Shown here: positions 37,478 to 49,646 of the stretch, piece by piece
Layout of the letters: every line of letters starts with the position of its first letter
Position numbering within the stretch: position 1 is the stretch's first letter
Assembly: GCF_002099425.1 (NCBI RefSeq)
Contig: NW_018343979.1
Location: forward strand, 421,501 to 485,500
Direction of reading: 5' to 3'
Length of the DNA: 64,000 bases
Origin: Phascolarctos cinereus
Taxonomy: Eukaryota > Chordata > Mammalia > Diprotodontia > Phascolarctidae
Translations under genes and position numbers: made by a program
The notes under the pieces: model-generated
What the model was told of the DNA's origin: nothing
Database searches by the model: none
What the model saw: the letters and a program-made list of their open reading frames with translations, nothing else

Positions 37478-39268
37478 AAAATTAGTGGGGAGGTGGAGAT
37501 GGATGGATGACTTAGTAAAAGCAGGGACTCACTTGGCTTTCCCTCAAACCCCCAATACCTTTAAAATTATTTTAAACAAATTCCAGAGCATGAGAACCTA
37601 CAAAAAGACAGTGAAACAAATTCCCAGCCCAAGACAACTTAGAAGGTTGGCAGGAGAGGTATGTTTTACCAAGTGAGAGAGGTGTAGTCCAGAACAGTTC
37701 ATGCCATCACAGACTAGGCCCCAGCAAATTAGTAGTTGGCCTCTGAGTGACTGAATCACTGGCAGCAGTGGTGGTTTCCAGAACCCTCAGCCCAAATATG
37801 CCAAAAAAAACTCAGAAGGTCAGCAGGAAAGAACTGCCACACCTGGGTGAGAGTGGAGCACAGTCCAGCATAGCTTGTGCTAGCACAGCTCCAGGCACAG
37901 AAAATGAGGAGCAGGCCTTGAGAGTGACTGAATCAGCAGTTTCAGTGGCACTGGCTGCTTAAGAAGCTCTCAGCTTCTTAGATGGTAATGGAGTTGAACA
38001 ACTGGACAGAAAGAGATTACAGGGGTCTTTTTGATAACACTAAGGCAAGACTGTTGCTAAGCCCATTCTTGGATCTGGGTCACAGGCTTTCATGGCAGTC
38101 CCAGGGCAAGAAGGAGCACTAACATACCAAAGCTTGCAAAAGCAGTGGAGCAGAAGCCCTCCTCACAATGCCAGGGCAGAAAAGAGTGCTTGTGGTCACT
38201 CACACAAGAGCACAGGCCAGTAAATTAGTAAACACCTATTCTTAGTTCATACCACCTTGGAAGAACTGAAAACTTACAAATCCCTAAACTGCAAACTTAT
38301 AAATCTCTGAAAACAGCTGCACAAAACACCTGAAGCTTGGGACAGTGCACCTTCCACCTTGTAAGCAGAGCCCTACTTTAACAAAGAGTTAAAAGTCAAC
38401 TAATAGGCTGGAGAAATGAGTAAACAATAGAAGAAAAAATACCCTGACCATAGAAAGTTAATATGTTGACAAGGAAGATTAAAACACACACTCAAAAGAA
38501 GACAACAAAGTCAAAGCTCCTACATCTAAAGCCTCCAAGAAAAAATATGAGTTGGCCTCAGGTCATAGAAGAGTTCAAAAAGGATTTTGAAAAGTAAGAG
38601 ATTTAGAGGAAAAATTTGGAAGATAAATAAGAATAATGCAAGAAAATAATGAAAATTGAGTCAAAAGCTTGGTAAATGAGATATAAAAAAAATACTGAAG
38701 AAAATAACACTTTCAAAAGTAGACTAGGCCAAGTGGTAAAAGAGGTCCAAAAAGCCAATGAGGAAAAGACAGCCTTAAAAAGTAGAATTGGCCAAATGGA
38801 AAAGGAGACACAAAAACTCACTAAAGAAAATTATTCCTTAAAAATTAGAATGGAGCAAATAGAAACTGATGACTTTACGAGAAATCAAGAAACAATAAAA
38901 CAAAAACAAAACAGTGGGAAAAAAAAAGACAATGCGAACTATCTCCTTGGCAAAACAACTGATCAGGAAAACAAATGCAGGAGAAATAATTCAAAAATTA
39001 TTGGACTACCCAAAAGCCATAATTAAAAAGAAAGAACCTGTACATCACCTTTCAAGAAATTATCAATGAAAGCTGCCCCAATAATCTAGAACCAGAGAGT
39101 GAAATTGAAAGAATCTATTGATAACCTCTTGAGAGAGATCCTCAGAGGAAAACTATCACAAATATTATGGCCAAATTCCAGCATTTCCAGGTCAAGGGGA
39201 AAATATTGCAATAATTCAAGTATCATGAAGCCACAGTCAGGATTACACAAGATTTAGGTGCTCCTTCA
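37478..39268 (+). mobile_element. L1 5' half: 5'UTR plus ORF1
   Basis: The 5'UTR (37478-38650) shows 'ccctcaaacccccaataccttt', 'cagcccaagacaacttagaaggt', 'gaatcactggcagcagtgg', 'gagattacaggggtc' and 'cagtcccagggcaagaaggagcac', shared in decayed form with 5.66-6.5 kb. ORF1 follows to about 39265, where L1 sequence stops at the ORF1 C-terminal motif and an inverted HAL1 tail begins. This 5'UTR is unlike that of the 48-kb L1, pointing to a different L1 subfamily. No ORF2 follows in cis. Confidence 0.85.
38660..39265 (+). pseudogene. L1 ORF1 fragment
   Basis: RNA-binding ORF1p of L1. Coiled coil at 38676-38890 (KANEEKTALKSRIGQMEKE heptads), then the LLGKTTDQENKCRR and KIIGLPKSHN motifs at 38936-39020, equal to 48970-49050. 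After that the frame breaks, but RRM and C-terminal text continues to 'ggattacacaagattta' at 39240-39257, where the element ends. The N-terminus also contains stops (AAA-rich region near 38690). Confidence 0.8.
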
Positions 39269-39269
39269 T

Positions 39270-39360
39270 TTTTTTAAAATTTTATTTCTTTCTTTCAATT
39301 TTTAACATTCAGTTCTATGAGATTTTGAGTTCTAAATTTCCGCCCTCTTTTTTTTTTCAC
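39270..39360 (-). mobile_element. HAL1 3' tail, inverted
   Basis: T-rich start, then 'tttttaacattcagttctatgagattttgagttctaaatttc', the antisense of the HAL1 3' terminus. Only the last ~80 bases are present. It abuts the end of the plus-strand ORF1, tail first. Confidence 0.65.
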
Positions 39361-39404
39361 AGAAGGGATAGGATTTTTTGGATTTTTTTGTTCTTTTTAT
39401 CATC

Positions 39405-40222
39405 TTCATGACATTATTTTTTATTTTATTAATTTATTTTCATTTATCAATAATCATTTCCATATGCTTTTGAGTTTAAAATTTTCCCCCTTCCTCCCCA
39501 CCACCCTCCCCAAGATGGCGCACAATCTGATATAAGCTATACATTTACATTCCTGTTAAATATATTTTCACATTAGTGAAGTTGTAAGTAAAAATTAAAA
39601 CCAATAGGAGGAACCATCAGAAAGAGGAAACAAAACTCAACAGAAGAGAAAAAAAAGATAGTGATTCAACTTCCATAGTTGTTTCTTTGGATGTGGATAG
39701 CATTTTCCATCACAAGCTCTCTGGCTATGTCTTAGATCCTTGTATTGCTGACAAGAGTTGTTTCTCGATATTAGTCATTGCACAACGTGGCTGTTATTGT
39801 GTACAATGTTCTCTTGGTTCTGCTCACTTCACTCAGCATCAGACCATACAAGTCTTTCCAGGTTTTTCTGAAGTCAGGCTGTTCATCATTTCTTATAGCA
39901 CAGCAATATTCCATCACATTCATATACCACAACTTGCTCAGCCATTTCCCAATTGTTGGGCATCCTCTCAATTTCCAATTCTTTGCCACCACAAAAAGAG
40001 CAGCTATGAATATTTTTGTACATGTGGGTCTTTTTCCCATTTGTATGATCTCTTTTTGATATAGCCCTACAAGTGCTATTGCTGGGTTAAAGGGTATGAA
40101 CATTTTTATAGCCCTTTGGGCATAGCTCCAAATTGTTCTCCAAAATGGTTGGATCATTTCACAACTCCACCAACAATGCATTAGTCTTCCAATTTTCCCA
40201 CATCTTCTCCAACATTTATAAC
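39405..40222 (-). mobile_element. 5'-truncated L1 3' end
   Basis: Read on the minus strand it runs from 'ataaatgttggagaagatgtggg' (ORF2 C-terminus) through the ORF2 end and 3'UTR to 'atggaaatgattattgataaatg' and an A-rich tail at 39405-39455. It aligns with 54.87-55.68 kb and is among the better preserved L1 pieces. A quadruplex-type tract on this strand lies at 39486-39511. Confidence 0.87.
39771..40222 (-). pseudogene. L1 ORF2 C-terminus, frame intact
   Basis: The C-terminal domain of ORF2p is uninterrupted here: CWRRCGKIGRLMHCWWSC fits the LINE-1 C-X3-C-X7-H-X4-C motif, followed by EMIQPFW, NWKLRGCPTIGKWLSKLWY and EYCCAIRNDEQ. The codon equivalent to the TAG at 55212 is CAG (Gln), and the frame stays open for 36 more codons (FRKTWKDLYG ... 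LCND) to a stop at the place equivalent to 55320-55322. The reading upstream of 40222 belongs to other L1 3'UTR sequence and is not part of this gene. Confidence 0.82.
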
Positions 40223-40340
40223 AACATGCAATTTGATATAGGCTATACATGTACAATCATATTAAACATATTTCTGCATTGGTCATGTTGTAAAGAAGAA
40301 TTAGAAGGAAAGAGAAAAATCATGAGAAAGAAGAAACATT
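40223..40340 (-). mobile_element. Older L1 3'UTR fragment
   Basis: 'gcaatttgatataggctatacatgtacaatcatattaaacatatttctgcattggtcatgttgtaaag' is the antisense of an L1 3'UTR (compare 'gtatatgtacagcctacatcagatt' at 12.0 kb). It represents a second, older L1 next to the preceding one. Confidence 0.6.
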
Positions 40341-40449
40341 ATAAATCTTACATTCTGCTGTATACATGACATTTTTTTCTTTTCTTATTTTGTTTCTTTT
40401 TCTTTTCTTATTGTATATTTAAGTCATAGTAATAATAAAAAATAATAAA

Positions 40450-40925
40450 TAAAAAAATGATGAGCAGTATGGTTTCAGAAAAAAACTGGGAAGACGTGAA
40501 TTCATGAAAAGTAAAGTGAGCAAAGTAATTCTACACAGTAACAGCAATATGATACAAATGATCAACTGTGAAAGATTTAGCTACTTTGATGAAGACAATG
40601 ATTCAAGACCAATCCAAAAGGCCCATGTTAACAAGTGTTATCCTCTTGCAGAGAGAAAAGTGATGAATTCTGAGTAAAGATTGAAGCATAATTTGTAAAA
40701 TTTATTTGATTTTCTTGGTTTGTCTATGTTTTCTTTTGCGATATGGCAAATATGGAAATATGTTTTGTATGATATATCAGATTGTTTGCCTTTTCAAAGA
40801 GGTAAGAGGAGCTGGAGGGAGGGATAGAATTTACAAATAAATTTTAAGTGGTTGTTTAAAAAAAAAGCATTTTAAATGTAATCTAGAAATATTTAGCAAA
40901 ATAAATAAAAGTTTTTCAAAATGCA
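40450..40925 (+). mobile_element. L1 3' end, plus strand
   Basis: Starts at the ORF2 end ('aatgatgagcagtatggtttcagaaaaaaactgggaagac', where the NDE is followed by CAG), then 3'UTR blocks 'agcaaagtaattctacacagtaacagcaat', 'gatcaactgtgaaagatttagct', 'gagagaaaagtgatgaattctga' and an A-rich end. It is an older L1 subfamily than the 48-kb copy. Confidence 0.7.
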
Positions 40926-40929
40926 TATA

Positions 40930-41800
40930 GTAAAAGTTCATGGCTAGGCTGAGCCAATATAATAAAAATGACAATTTTATCCAAATTAATTTAAATATTC
41001 AATTAAATATTTAAAACTCAGTATTTTTACCTAAAATAATTTTAAATATTAAATATTGATTCAAATCACTCAAACTATCAAAGAAATATTATATAGATTT
41101 AGAAACATAATAACACAATTCATTTGGAAGAACCAAAGGTAAATGAAATCATTAGAATTAATGGAAGAAATATGAAGGAAGTTTGCCTAGTAGTACCAGA
41201 TTTTGAACTATATTTCAAATCAGTAATCATAAAAGCAATCGCGTTCTAGCTAAGAAATAATGAGATGGATCAATGACCATAGCAATCTAGGGTTTGATAA
41301 ATTCAAAGTTCCAAGCTTTTTGGGCAAGAACTCACCATTTGAAAAATAAAAATTGCTAGGAAAACTGGAAAGCATTTTGGCAGTAGAAGGAATGAATCAA
41401 CATCTCACAGTATCCCAAAATAAAGACAAAATGGGTAAATGATTTAGGTATAAAGGTTGATATCAAAAGTAAATTACAGAACTATGGGAAAATATGCTTG
41501 TCATAGCTATAGATAAGGGAAGGCTTTTGACCAAATGAGATAAAATCACAGGAAATGAAATGGATAATTTTGATTAATAATGGTGAAAAAAACTTTTGCA
41601 GAAATGAAACCAATGTAGTCAAATATATAGATAACTAAGATATATTTTTAAACATAAGAGTCATTCCCCAATTGCTAAATGGTGAAAGGATATGAACGGG
41701 CAGTTATCAGCAAAAGAAAGCAAAGCTATCAACATTCATACAAACCTGTAATAAATCACTACTGATTATAGAAATGCAAATTAAACATGATTTTAATGTA
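40930..41800 (+). pseudogene. L1 ORF2 fragment, post-RT region
   Basis: Decayed ORF2 sequence after the RT domain. 'tggctaggctgagccaatataataaaaatgacaattttatc' equals 53.91-53.95 kb, and the text continues through 'aacacaattcatttggaagaaccaaagg', 'aaatgggtaaatgatttaggtataaaggttgat' and 'gaaatgcaaattaaa' (equal to 54.80-54.81 kb). A short duplication of the ATTTAAATATT type lies at 40990-41060. Many stops and no open frame. Confidence 0.75.
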
Positions 41801-41829
41801 GGGAGTAACTACCTATGTTGTTGTTAATG

Positions 41830-43725
41830 TTCTAGTTCTAGAGCTTGACTACTATGTTTCTTAATGTGGTAAATATCAGATTCCTTCACATGTTGGATAT
41901 CCTTAAATGCCAAATAGAGAATTTTATATGTGAACCTAAAGACAGTAGGGAGCCACTGGACATTATCAATTAGAGAAGCAGTAATGTTTTCTGACTTGTG
42001 TTTAAGAAAACTTGGTAGAAATGTAAAGAATGAATTTGATGGGGAGGTGAGACAAGGAGAACATTTAGAAGAGTATTGCAATAGTTTATGAAGGAAGAGA
42101 AGAGAACCTGAACTAGGAGGATGACTAAAGTAGAAAGAAGACTGATACCAGAAATTTTGTGATAAATAAGTAAATAAATTATAGGATTTGGCAACTAATT
42201 GTCTAGGAGGGATAACTGAGAATAAGGAGCCATGAATGATAGCAAGGTTGTAAACATAGATGACTGGAAAGGTGATTATGTCCTCAGCAGTAACTTAAAA
42301 AAAAATTCTGGATAAGGGCCTGTTTTACAGGAAAGATAATGAGTTATATTTTAGATATATTGATATTGAGATGCCTGAAGGATGTCTAGTTCAAAATATG
42401 CAACAGGCCATTGGTGATACAGGATTGGAACTCAAAATAGAAAATAGGGTATCTTTGCCATATATATGATAACTGACTCCAAGTGTGCTGATGATGTAAC
42501 CAAGTAAAAGATTGTAGTGAGAGAAATGATTATCAATATCCAATGATTTGGAGAGATCCAGAGTTGCTCCCTTTTTCTAAGGTCCTAATTTCAAAAGTTC
42601 AGTCTTTTGAAAGACATTGCTGATAATGAGATTGGACTAACTTTCTTGTTCAGACCCCACCCAGGTAGGGAAGCCATTGTGCTTTTCTTTGAATAGATTG
42701 CCAAAGGCTGGAGTTAACTCAGAAGTAATTGACACAATCAAAGTTCATTTGGATAGGTTCATCCCCTTATAGTAATATTCACTCTCTCATTAATTGTTGA
42801 CCAATCAGAATTGATGGCCATCTTCAGGAGCACCCTTCTTCCAATAGGCATTAATAAACATGCTGGAATTATTAATAAAATGATTAAATTACCCAGACAT
42901 TATGTCTCTTGAACATTTTTAAATGTCACAGTAGAGAGAAAATACTAGAGGACTGAACTTTGGGGTATAACCTACTTAGTGGAATGATATGGATGAAGAT
43001 CTAGCAAAGGAGACTCATAAGGAAGGTTTGGAAAGGGAGGAGGAAAGACAAGAGAAAGCAGTCACAATAAATAAAGAAGAGAATGTCCAAGTGACACAAC
43101 ACTAAGCAGTGGCAAAAACTACAGAGAAGCCAAGAGTGATAAGAATTAAGATAAAGGCAGTAGATAGGGCAATTTTGGAGAAAGTATTTTCAGTTCAATA
43201 ATGGAATAAAGTCACGTGACGGTTGGTTTAGAAGAAAATTATAGGAGAGAAAGTGAAGGCATTGTATAAAGACGGTTTTTCAAGGAATTTGGCTGAGATA
43301 GATACAAAAGAAATAAGGTATTAGCTAAAGAGTTAGTATAATTTAGTGTGTTCTGATTTTTGGAAGAGAAATGAGTGTGTTTATAGGAAGAAGGGCAAGA
43401 AATAGTAGTGAAAGAGAATGAATATTAGAAGGGTTGGTAGTGGGGATTATCTGTTAGAGATTACAGTAGTGAATAGGATTATTATGTGTAGAGGGACTTT
43501 CTCTGACAAAAAAAGGGCACTTCATTAGGGACTAGATACTAAATAAAATATTGAGGGATATAATTAATGAATTGTAAGTCAAGGAATAGAAGAGAAGAGG
43601 GAGTTCATAGGCATTGTGCTTTCTTTTTTCTGGGTAAGGTATGGGCTGACAACTTCTCTGAGAAGGTAGAGGGAATGGGAGGCTTGAAAAAATAAGGTGT
43701 GGTTTGGAACAGCCTCTATGGTGAA
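41830..43725 (-). mobile_element. Long L2 LINE copy (antisense)
   Basis: Plus-strand blocks in the antisense L2 order: 'aggtagggagccactggacatt', 'gagtattgcaatagtttatgaaggaag', 'aggttgtaaacatagatgactgg', 'aggaaagataatgagttatattttagatat', 'gagatgcctgaaggatgtctag', 'gatctagcaaaggagactcataaggaagg', 'tttttcaaggaatttggctgagatag'. The minus strand at 42194-41970 translates partly to an L2-like RT C-terminal segment (VQVLFSSFINYCNTLL). About 1.9 kb is preserved with an unrelated or unrecognised interval at about 42600-42950. No intact frame. Confidence 0.65.
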
Positions 43726-43799
43726 TGGCATAAAGATTCAATAGGGAGGAATAAAATTATTGTCTCCCTGTAGTCAAGACACAGTTGAGATGATAAAGC

Positions 43800-44275
43800 A
43801 CAATTTTGTAAAGGGACAGCTCCTCAGTTTAGTCTTTAAATCCTTTAGCAATCTGACACTGACTTACCTTTGCAGACCTGCTTTATTCATACTATTCCCC
43901 TTCAGTTGATCCAAACATTCCTGCTTTCATTTTGCAAAGTTCAACATTCTATCTTGCATCTCTGTCTTCACAATCCTTTCTTGCCTTTAATTAAAGTCTC
44001 ATCACCTTTGCCTCTCAGAATCTTTGCCATTCTTCAAGTGTCAGTTCACTTTCCCCTTCCCTGAGTGGCCCTTCCTGATCTTATTAGTGATTAGTACTTT
44101 GTACTTCCTTAAATTATTTCCTATTTAGTTACCTTTTTACATATTGTTATCTCCCAAGAGAAAGTTTAGTTTAACTCAGGAGGTGTTGTTTTTGTTTGCG
44201 TATTTCTGTTCTTAGCTCCTAAGTCAGTACCTTGCACATAGGAGATATCTAACAAATGTTTGTTAATTTGTGTTG
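43800..44275 (+). mobile_element. L2 LINE 3' part
   Basis: Sense-strand L2: 'cctgctttattcatactattcc', 'cagaatctttgccattcttcaagtgtcagttcac', 'cttccctgagtggcccttcctgatc', then the tail 'agctcctaagtcagtaccttgcacataggagatatctaacaaatgtttgtt'. Orientation is opposite to the copy just upstream, so two separate insertions. Confidence 0.7.
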
Positions 44276-45275
44276 AAATTATACGAAAGGAATTATGTTT
44301 AAAGAAATAAAGTAGACTTAGAAGTCCACGAGCACTATTTTTACCAAATTCTTTAAAAGAAAGAATTATTTTACAAGACATTAATATTTTGACAACTAAA
44401 GATGCCTGGAAACCCCCCTCAGAGGGAATACTAGCTCTTGTACTGTTTCTGATTTGGACTTACTCATTTTGACCAAAGCTAAGAACTTAGTTTCCTTCTA
44501 CTTGTCTATGAATATAAAAATTTAGGAACTTGAGCACCAGTGGATGCTTGATATCACTTGACAGTTGCTTGATTTTTTTTTTTGGCTGACCAAAGATCAG
44601 AACTGTATCTCTGGGTAGTAGGAAGCAATTATCTGCATTCAGTCTACTTAGAGTCACTGACTTAGGGTTTTAATCTTCTTTTGCCAGAATCAGCGAGTAT
44701 GTAGCAATTTTTATTACCCTGTGCAAGGCTTAGCTGTGAATTCATTCCACTGGAACATGGCAATATATAGTATGAAAAGATCCTAATTTAAGATGACATA
44801 CTGAAACCACTTAGCTTTTTTTTTAATTAAAAAAATAACACCTGAACATGAAAATGAATCATGTGAAGCTATGCCAGACTACAGATGTGGTCATATGGTA
44901 TAGTTCAGAAAAAAAAAAACAATAATTAGAGGGTTTTGCCTCGCTATCTCATCATACTTGTATATGAATTTCAAGAACTGTGATTCTCCACTACTTAGTA
45001 GCTGATTTTTGGGAGTTGCTGTGGCTGTAAATTTCACCCAACTACAGGCAACTTCTTGGTGAGCTCCCCACTGAAGCTACTGAAGCTGGTACACAGACAG
45101 CAGTCCCATACCTGAAGCATTTCTGATTTGGAAGGACCTACATAAACTAAACTGGCATATATTTGAAGAACCCAGAATCATACACACATTATGATGGAGA
45201 ATCAGGGTAGGCTATTGTTTGTGTGAACATATGTTTTATCTAAACCAAACTACCACTGAAAATTGTGTAATCTAT
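44276..45275. other. Unassigned sequence
   Basis: No gene, RNA or repeat recognised. Confidence 0.4.
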
Positions 45276-45279
45276 AGAT

Positions 45280-46065
45280 ATTGTCTTTTTTCCTCCTTTT
45301 CCTCTTTCCTCAACACCTACATTTTTTTAACTTTTAAATTTTTTTGCTCTCTTTTGATTTTGAATCAACAAATTCTGTCCCTTCCATCTCCTGTGTAGCA
45401 AGTCATTCTTTGTAACAATGAGTTAAGAAAGGAATTGGGAAAAATAACAGGACAGAAAAAAATAAATTAACCAACATATCAATTGAGTCTGACTATATGA
45501 AATTGTTCATGCGTATAGTATCCACCTCTGTGCAAAGAAAAGAGAAAAATGAATTTTATCATCTCATCTCCAAAGACAAGCATACTCATTAAAATTAAAC
45601 AGTGTTCAGTTTATCCTCTACTTTTTTCTCCTTTTCTTCTTTTTCCTCTCCTATTTATATTGTTGGCATTATGCATATTATTTTCCTGTGCTTATTTCTT
45701 TCTACATTCTTTCAGTCATGCCCCTCTGAATTTTTCATATTCATAATTTCTTATGGCACAGGACTATTCCATTACATTCCTGTACCACAGTTTGTTCAGC
45801 AATCCTCAATGGAGAGGAATATGCTTCATTTCCATTTCTTAGCTATTAAAGGGCACCTATAAATATTTTAGTGTTTATATGACCTTTTCTCTTTCTTCTA
45901 CCTCCTAGGTGTATAAAGTCTGGGTCAAAAGGTATCTCTCTATATTAGTTACTTTCTTAGCATAATTACAAAATGCTTTTCAGAGCTAGTTGGATCAATC
46001 TACAGCCACTCCAGCAATGTAATAGTATATCACCTACATATTTATCTTACAAGGGTTTGACTTGG
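45280..46065 (-). mobile_element. Old L1 3' end (antisense)
   Basis: 'ttcttatggcacaggactattccattacattcctgtaccacagtttgttcagcaatcctcaatgg' and 'gtatctctctatatta...caaaatgcttttcagagctagttggatcaatctacagccactccagcaatg' are the antisense of L1 ORF2 C-terminus. Preceded by 3'UTR-like text from about 45280. Heavily diverged. Confidence 0.6.
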
Positions 46066-46069
46066 AAGG

Positions 46070-47905
46070 TGATCTCATTTTCAATCCATTTCTAATTTCT
46101 TTTCTTATCTTCTTTTTCCTCCTTACTCCATCTCTGTTTTCATCCCACACAACTATTTCTTCTGGAGCACCATAAAGTGACTCATTATCATTAAATCCAC
46201 AGGAAATGAGAGGGTATTTATCTGCGGTCCAAGACAATGGATTGTAAGAAGCAGTTGGCTCAAATTTCCATAGTTACACTCTGTAAATTCTTATCACACT
46301 CTAAAGTGTTATATATAATGTTTCCACAGATAAAACTGATTTAAATGGCTAGTCATACATGATATTATGTTACAAATTCTATGGAGTAAGTACTATGCAA
46401 ATTTATGTTTAAATAAAAATATGAATTATATCACCCTGAGTTATATGAAAAATTGCTACCACTTAAGTAATCAATAAGAACTAGATATGGTATCATTGAA
46501 ATAATCTTAATTAACTCTTTTAACCTTCCCTATATATCTTGGCTTTTTATAAAACAATATGAACATTCCAATATACATAAAAATTATATACCCTCAAAGT
46601 CATTTATGAACTAATTGGAGTGTAAAAAGCACTTTTTCCTTAGGAACAATTTTGCAAATGATACTACGGTTCCAAGACCAACCTGCAAAAGCTTATTTGA
46701 CTATTATCACAGATAAAGTGAGGCATATGCTAAGAAAGAGTTATGGCAACTTGGGAATAGATACACCCCCAATCACAGCAACTCCAGTTATAGCTTTACC
46801 TGTGAGAATGTAATACCATAAATCCAGGAACACATGGCTATAGAATATGGAATATGGATCTCACCTAGCATTTGATGAAAAGTAAAAGAGACTTCTCAGG
46901 ATTATGTCTTGTGTAAGTAATAACTGTGGGGTTTTCTGACACTTTCAGGAATTGCTGGAGGCAGATAGGAATGCAATAGTAAGGCAAAAAAAAGAAAAAT
47001 TGTCCTCTATTATCAACCACCAGGGAAGGATAAAAGCTGTTTTTAGAGTGATTAGGTAGGAACTGATTTCAGTGACCCTAGGAAGGGGAACAGCCACCTT
47101 CCTACTGTAAAGATGCCTGTGGACAATAGGTGAAATCAGAATAAGATCAAACCTATAAAGTATTAATAGGTGAACCTATTACAACGAATTTGCAGGTATT
47201 CTTAACCTTAAGGAAGAAAAAGAATGAAACCTCCAAGTGATAGAGAAAGTCAACTTCTGGAATGTACTTTTCCTGGTTGACTTTCCCTTTTTTTTCTTGT
47301 TGTGTATGTTGTTGTTCAAGTTCTGCGCCATGCAGTGCTATAAACATTAAACATCGTGAACACAGAGAACATCACAGGTTTTGGGTGATGATGATTGTTT
47401 CATGGTTTTTAATGGCTGCTTCTTTGACAATACCCTCTGAACCCTTCTCCATTTTTTTTCCATCATGCCTGTCATAGACCCTGTAATGGTGACATTCACT
47501 AGGTGTTGGATTAAATCTTATGGCATCCCCAGGATATGCAACATATGTGCTAAGATAATTTTATGTTTTCTTTGAAAACTCATTGTTCCATCATCATTGT
47601 TATAAGCATTACCTGGTTTTCCCTTCTAAATCCGTTAAAGTCAAGGACTCTCTTTACCTCAGAATGTTTTTGGTAATGGAAAATAAGACACTTGTAAAAT
47701 GAATCTGCCTGAAAAAGCATTTCTACTTGAAAAGACAAGATAAATTAAATTGAATTGGAGAGAAATATATGAGCATGTTCTACAATTTTGGTAAGGTTTT
47801 AAGTTTTAATACCCTCAGAAGTGTAAATACTACACAAAAAATGTTTAAAAACATTTAATTTTTAAATGTTGATACACATTTATATATGTATGTATATACA
47901 TATGA

Positions 47906-47936
<31 letters not shown>

Positions 47937-47996
47937 AATAAATGCAATATAACTTTCTCTTATTTATGGTACATTACTAGTCAAATAACTCTTTCC
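46070..47996. other. Unassigned sequence with a TA tract
   Basis: No gene or interspersed repeat recognised. A TA/TG-rich tract, including about ten consecutive TA units, lies at 47879-47945 just upstream of the L1 insertion. Confidence 0.5.
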
Positions 47997-48013
47997 AATA
48001 ATTTCCATCAGCT
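47997..48013. repeat. Target-site duplication of dimeric L1, left copy
   Basis: AATAATTTCCATCAGCT; the right copy at 55686-55702 is AATAATTTTCATCAGCT, 16 of 17 identical. The left copy abuts the first L1 5' end and the right copy abuts the A-rich tail. Confidence 0.88.
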
Positions 48014-48028
48014 TTCCACTTCCAGAAG

Positions 48029-48037
48029 CCAAGATGG
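48029..48037 (+). promoter_or_regulatory. YY1-like site, L1 module A
   Basis: CCAAGATGG about 16 bases from the element start. Same motif at 50115-50123 and in HAL1 at 30187-30179. Role inferred from human L1. Confidence 0.5.
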
Positions 48038-49335
48038 CAGAGTTAAAAGGTAGTTACTATCACCCTCCCCTATCAACCTCTGAAAACCTAGAAAATATCA
48101 CCCCAGAAAAAAAAACCTGAAACAGCTGAACTAGAAAAAAGATCTGGAACAGCAATGCACCAGCCCAGCAAACAGGTCTCCCAGTGCCTCAGCAAAAATA
48201 AGGGAAGCAGCACTACAAAGGGTCCCAGGCAGATAAGCACCCTATAGCATTCATCTGACAGGAGCTGAAAAAAGCAACCTATAGTCTTCCTAAAGTCCCA
48301 GCCTTGCTAATTCCAGCCCAACATGAGGTAAGCTGCCAAAACCCTACAGCCTCCAATTGCCAACATAAGAGGCCCCAGCACACAAAGCCAGTGACTAAGA
48401 CCTAGGCTCCCAATGCAAGAAGCTTGGGTCAGTGCCCTCTGGTCCCCAGCAGGAGAGCTCAATCTCTTTAAAGGCCAGGGAATAAAGAAACCATGAGGAA
48501 AAAGAAACACTGTAGGTTCATATTATGAGAAGACTGAAGATCAAGACAGAAATTCTGAAGAGAAACAGCATTGTCAAAAAACCCACATATGCAACATCAG
48601 AAAGGGAATATGAACTGATCTGAAGCCCAAAAAGCCTTCTTAGAAGAGCTCAAGAAGGATTTTACAAATCTAATGAGAGACATAGAAGAGTCCTTAAAAA
48701 ACACAATTGGCCAACTGGGGAAAAAAAAGTACACTGAAGAAAATAAGTCCCTAAAAAACACAATTGGCAAACTAGAAAAAAAAAGTACTCTGAAGAAAAC
48801 AAATCCCTTAAAAATACAATTGGCCAGTTGAAGAAGGAATTATGAAAACTAACAGAAGAAAACAATCTGTTAAAAACTAGAATTGGAAAAATGGAAACTA
48901 ATGTCTCTATGAGAAAGCAAGAATCAATCAAACAGAAACAAAAAAATGAAAAAATAGATGAAAACATAAAATACCTCATCGGTAAAACAACTGACCTGGA
49001 AAATCAATTCAGGAGAGACAATATAAAAATTATTGGACTACCTGACAATCATGATGAAAAAAAGAGCCTGGACAGTATCTTTCAGGAAATCATAAAGGAA
49101 AACTACCCAGAAGTCCTAGAACCAGAAGGGAAAATAACCATAGAAAGAATCCACCCCAATAACCACCTGAAAGAGATCCCAAATTGACAATGCCAAGGAA
49201 TATAATAGCAAAATTCCAAAATTACCAGATGAAAGAGAAGGTGCTGCAAGCAGCCAGAAAGAAACAATCTAAATATCATGCAACCACAGTCAGGATTACA
49301 CAGGACCTTGCAGCTTCTACATTAAAAGATCACAG

Positions 49336-49496
49336 GGGGCAGCTAGGTGGCGCAGAGGATAGAGCACCTACCCTGGATTCAGGACGAACGGAGTTCAAAT
49401 CCGGCCTTAGACATATAACACTTACCACGTGTGTGACCCTGGGCAAGTCACTTAACCTCACTGCCTAGCAAAAAAAAAAACATAAAAAGTGTTTGC
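49336..49496 (+). repeat. CORE-type tRNA-derived SINE, first of pair
   Basis: Starts GGGGCAGCTAGGTGGCGCAG, with an A-box region (about 49347-49368), a B-box at 49391-49402 (gagttcaaatcc), the CORE motif 'gtgtgaccctgggcaagtcacttaacc', and an A-rich tail at 49470-49490. Well preserved, so fairly young. Confidence 0.92.
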
Positions 49497-49646
49497 GGGC
49501 AGGTAGGTAATGCAGCGGATAGAGCACCGGCCCTGAAGTCAGGAGGACCTAAGTTCAAATCTGGCCTCATACTAAACACTTGACACTAGCTGTGTGACCC
49601 TGGGCAAGTCACTTAACCCCAATTGTCTAAAAGCAAAAAAAAAAAA
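49497..49646 (+). repeat. CORE-type tRNA-derived SINE, second of pair
   Basis: Same family, head-to-tail with the first: 'gggcaggtaggtaatgcagcggatagagcaccgg', B-box 'aagttcaaatctgg' (49552-49565), CORE 'gtgtgaccctgggcaagtcacttaacc', A-tail 49635-49646. The pair lies between loosely matching flanks aaagatcacag (49325-49335) and aaattaccacag (49644-49655), as if inserted as one event or one into the tail of the other. Confidence 0.92.

Noticed and set aside
42600-42950. Possible solo LTR-like interval within the L2 copy (CCAAT-like and AATAAA-like words)
   Set aside because: No matching terminal structure or target repeat could be confirmed; family not recognised.
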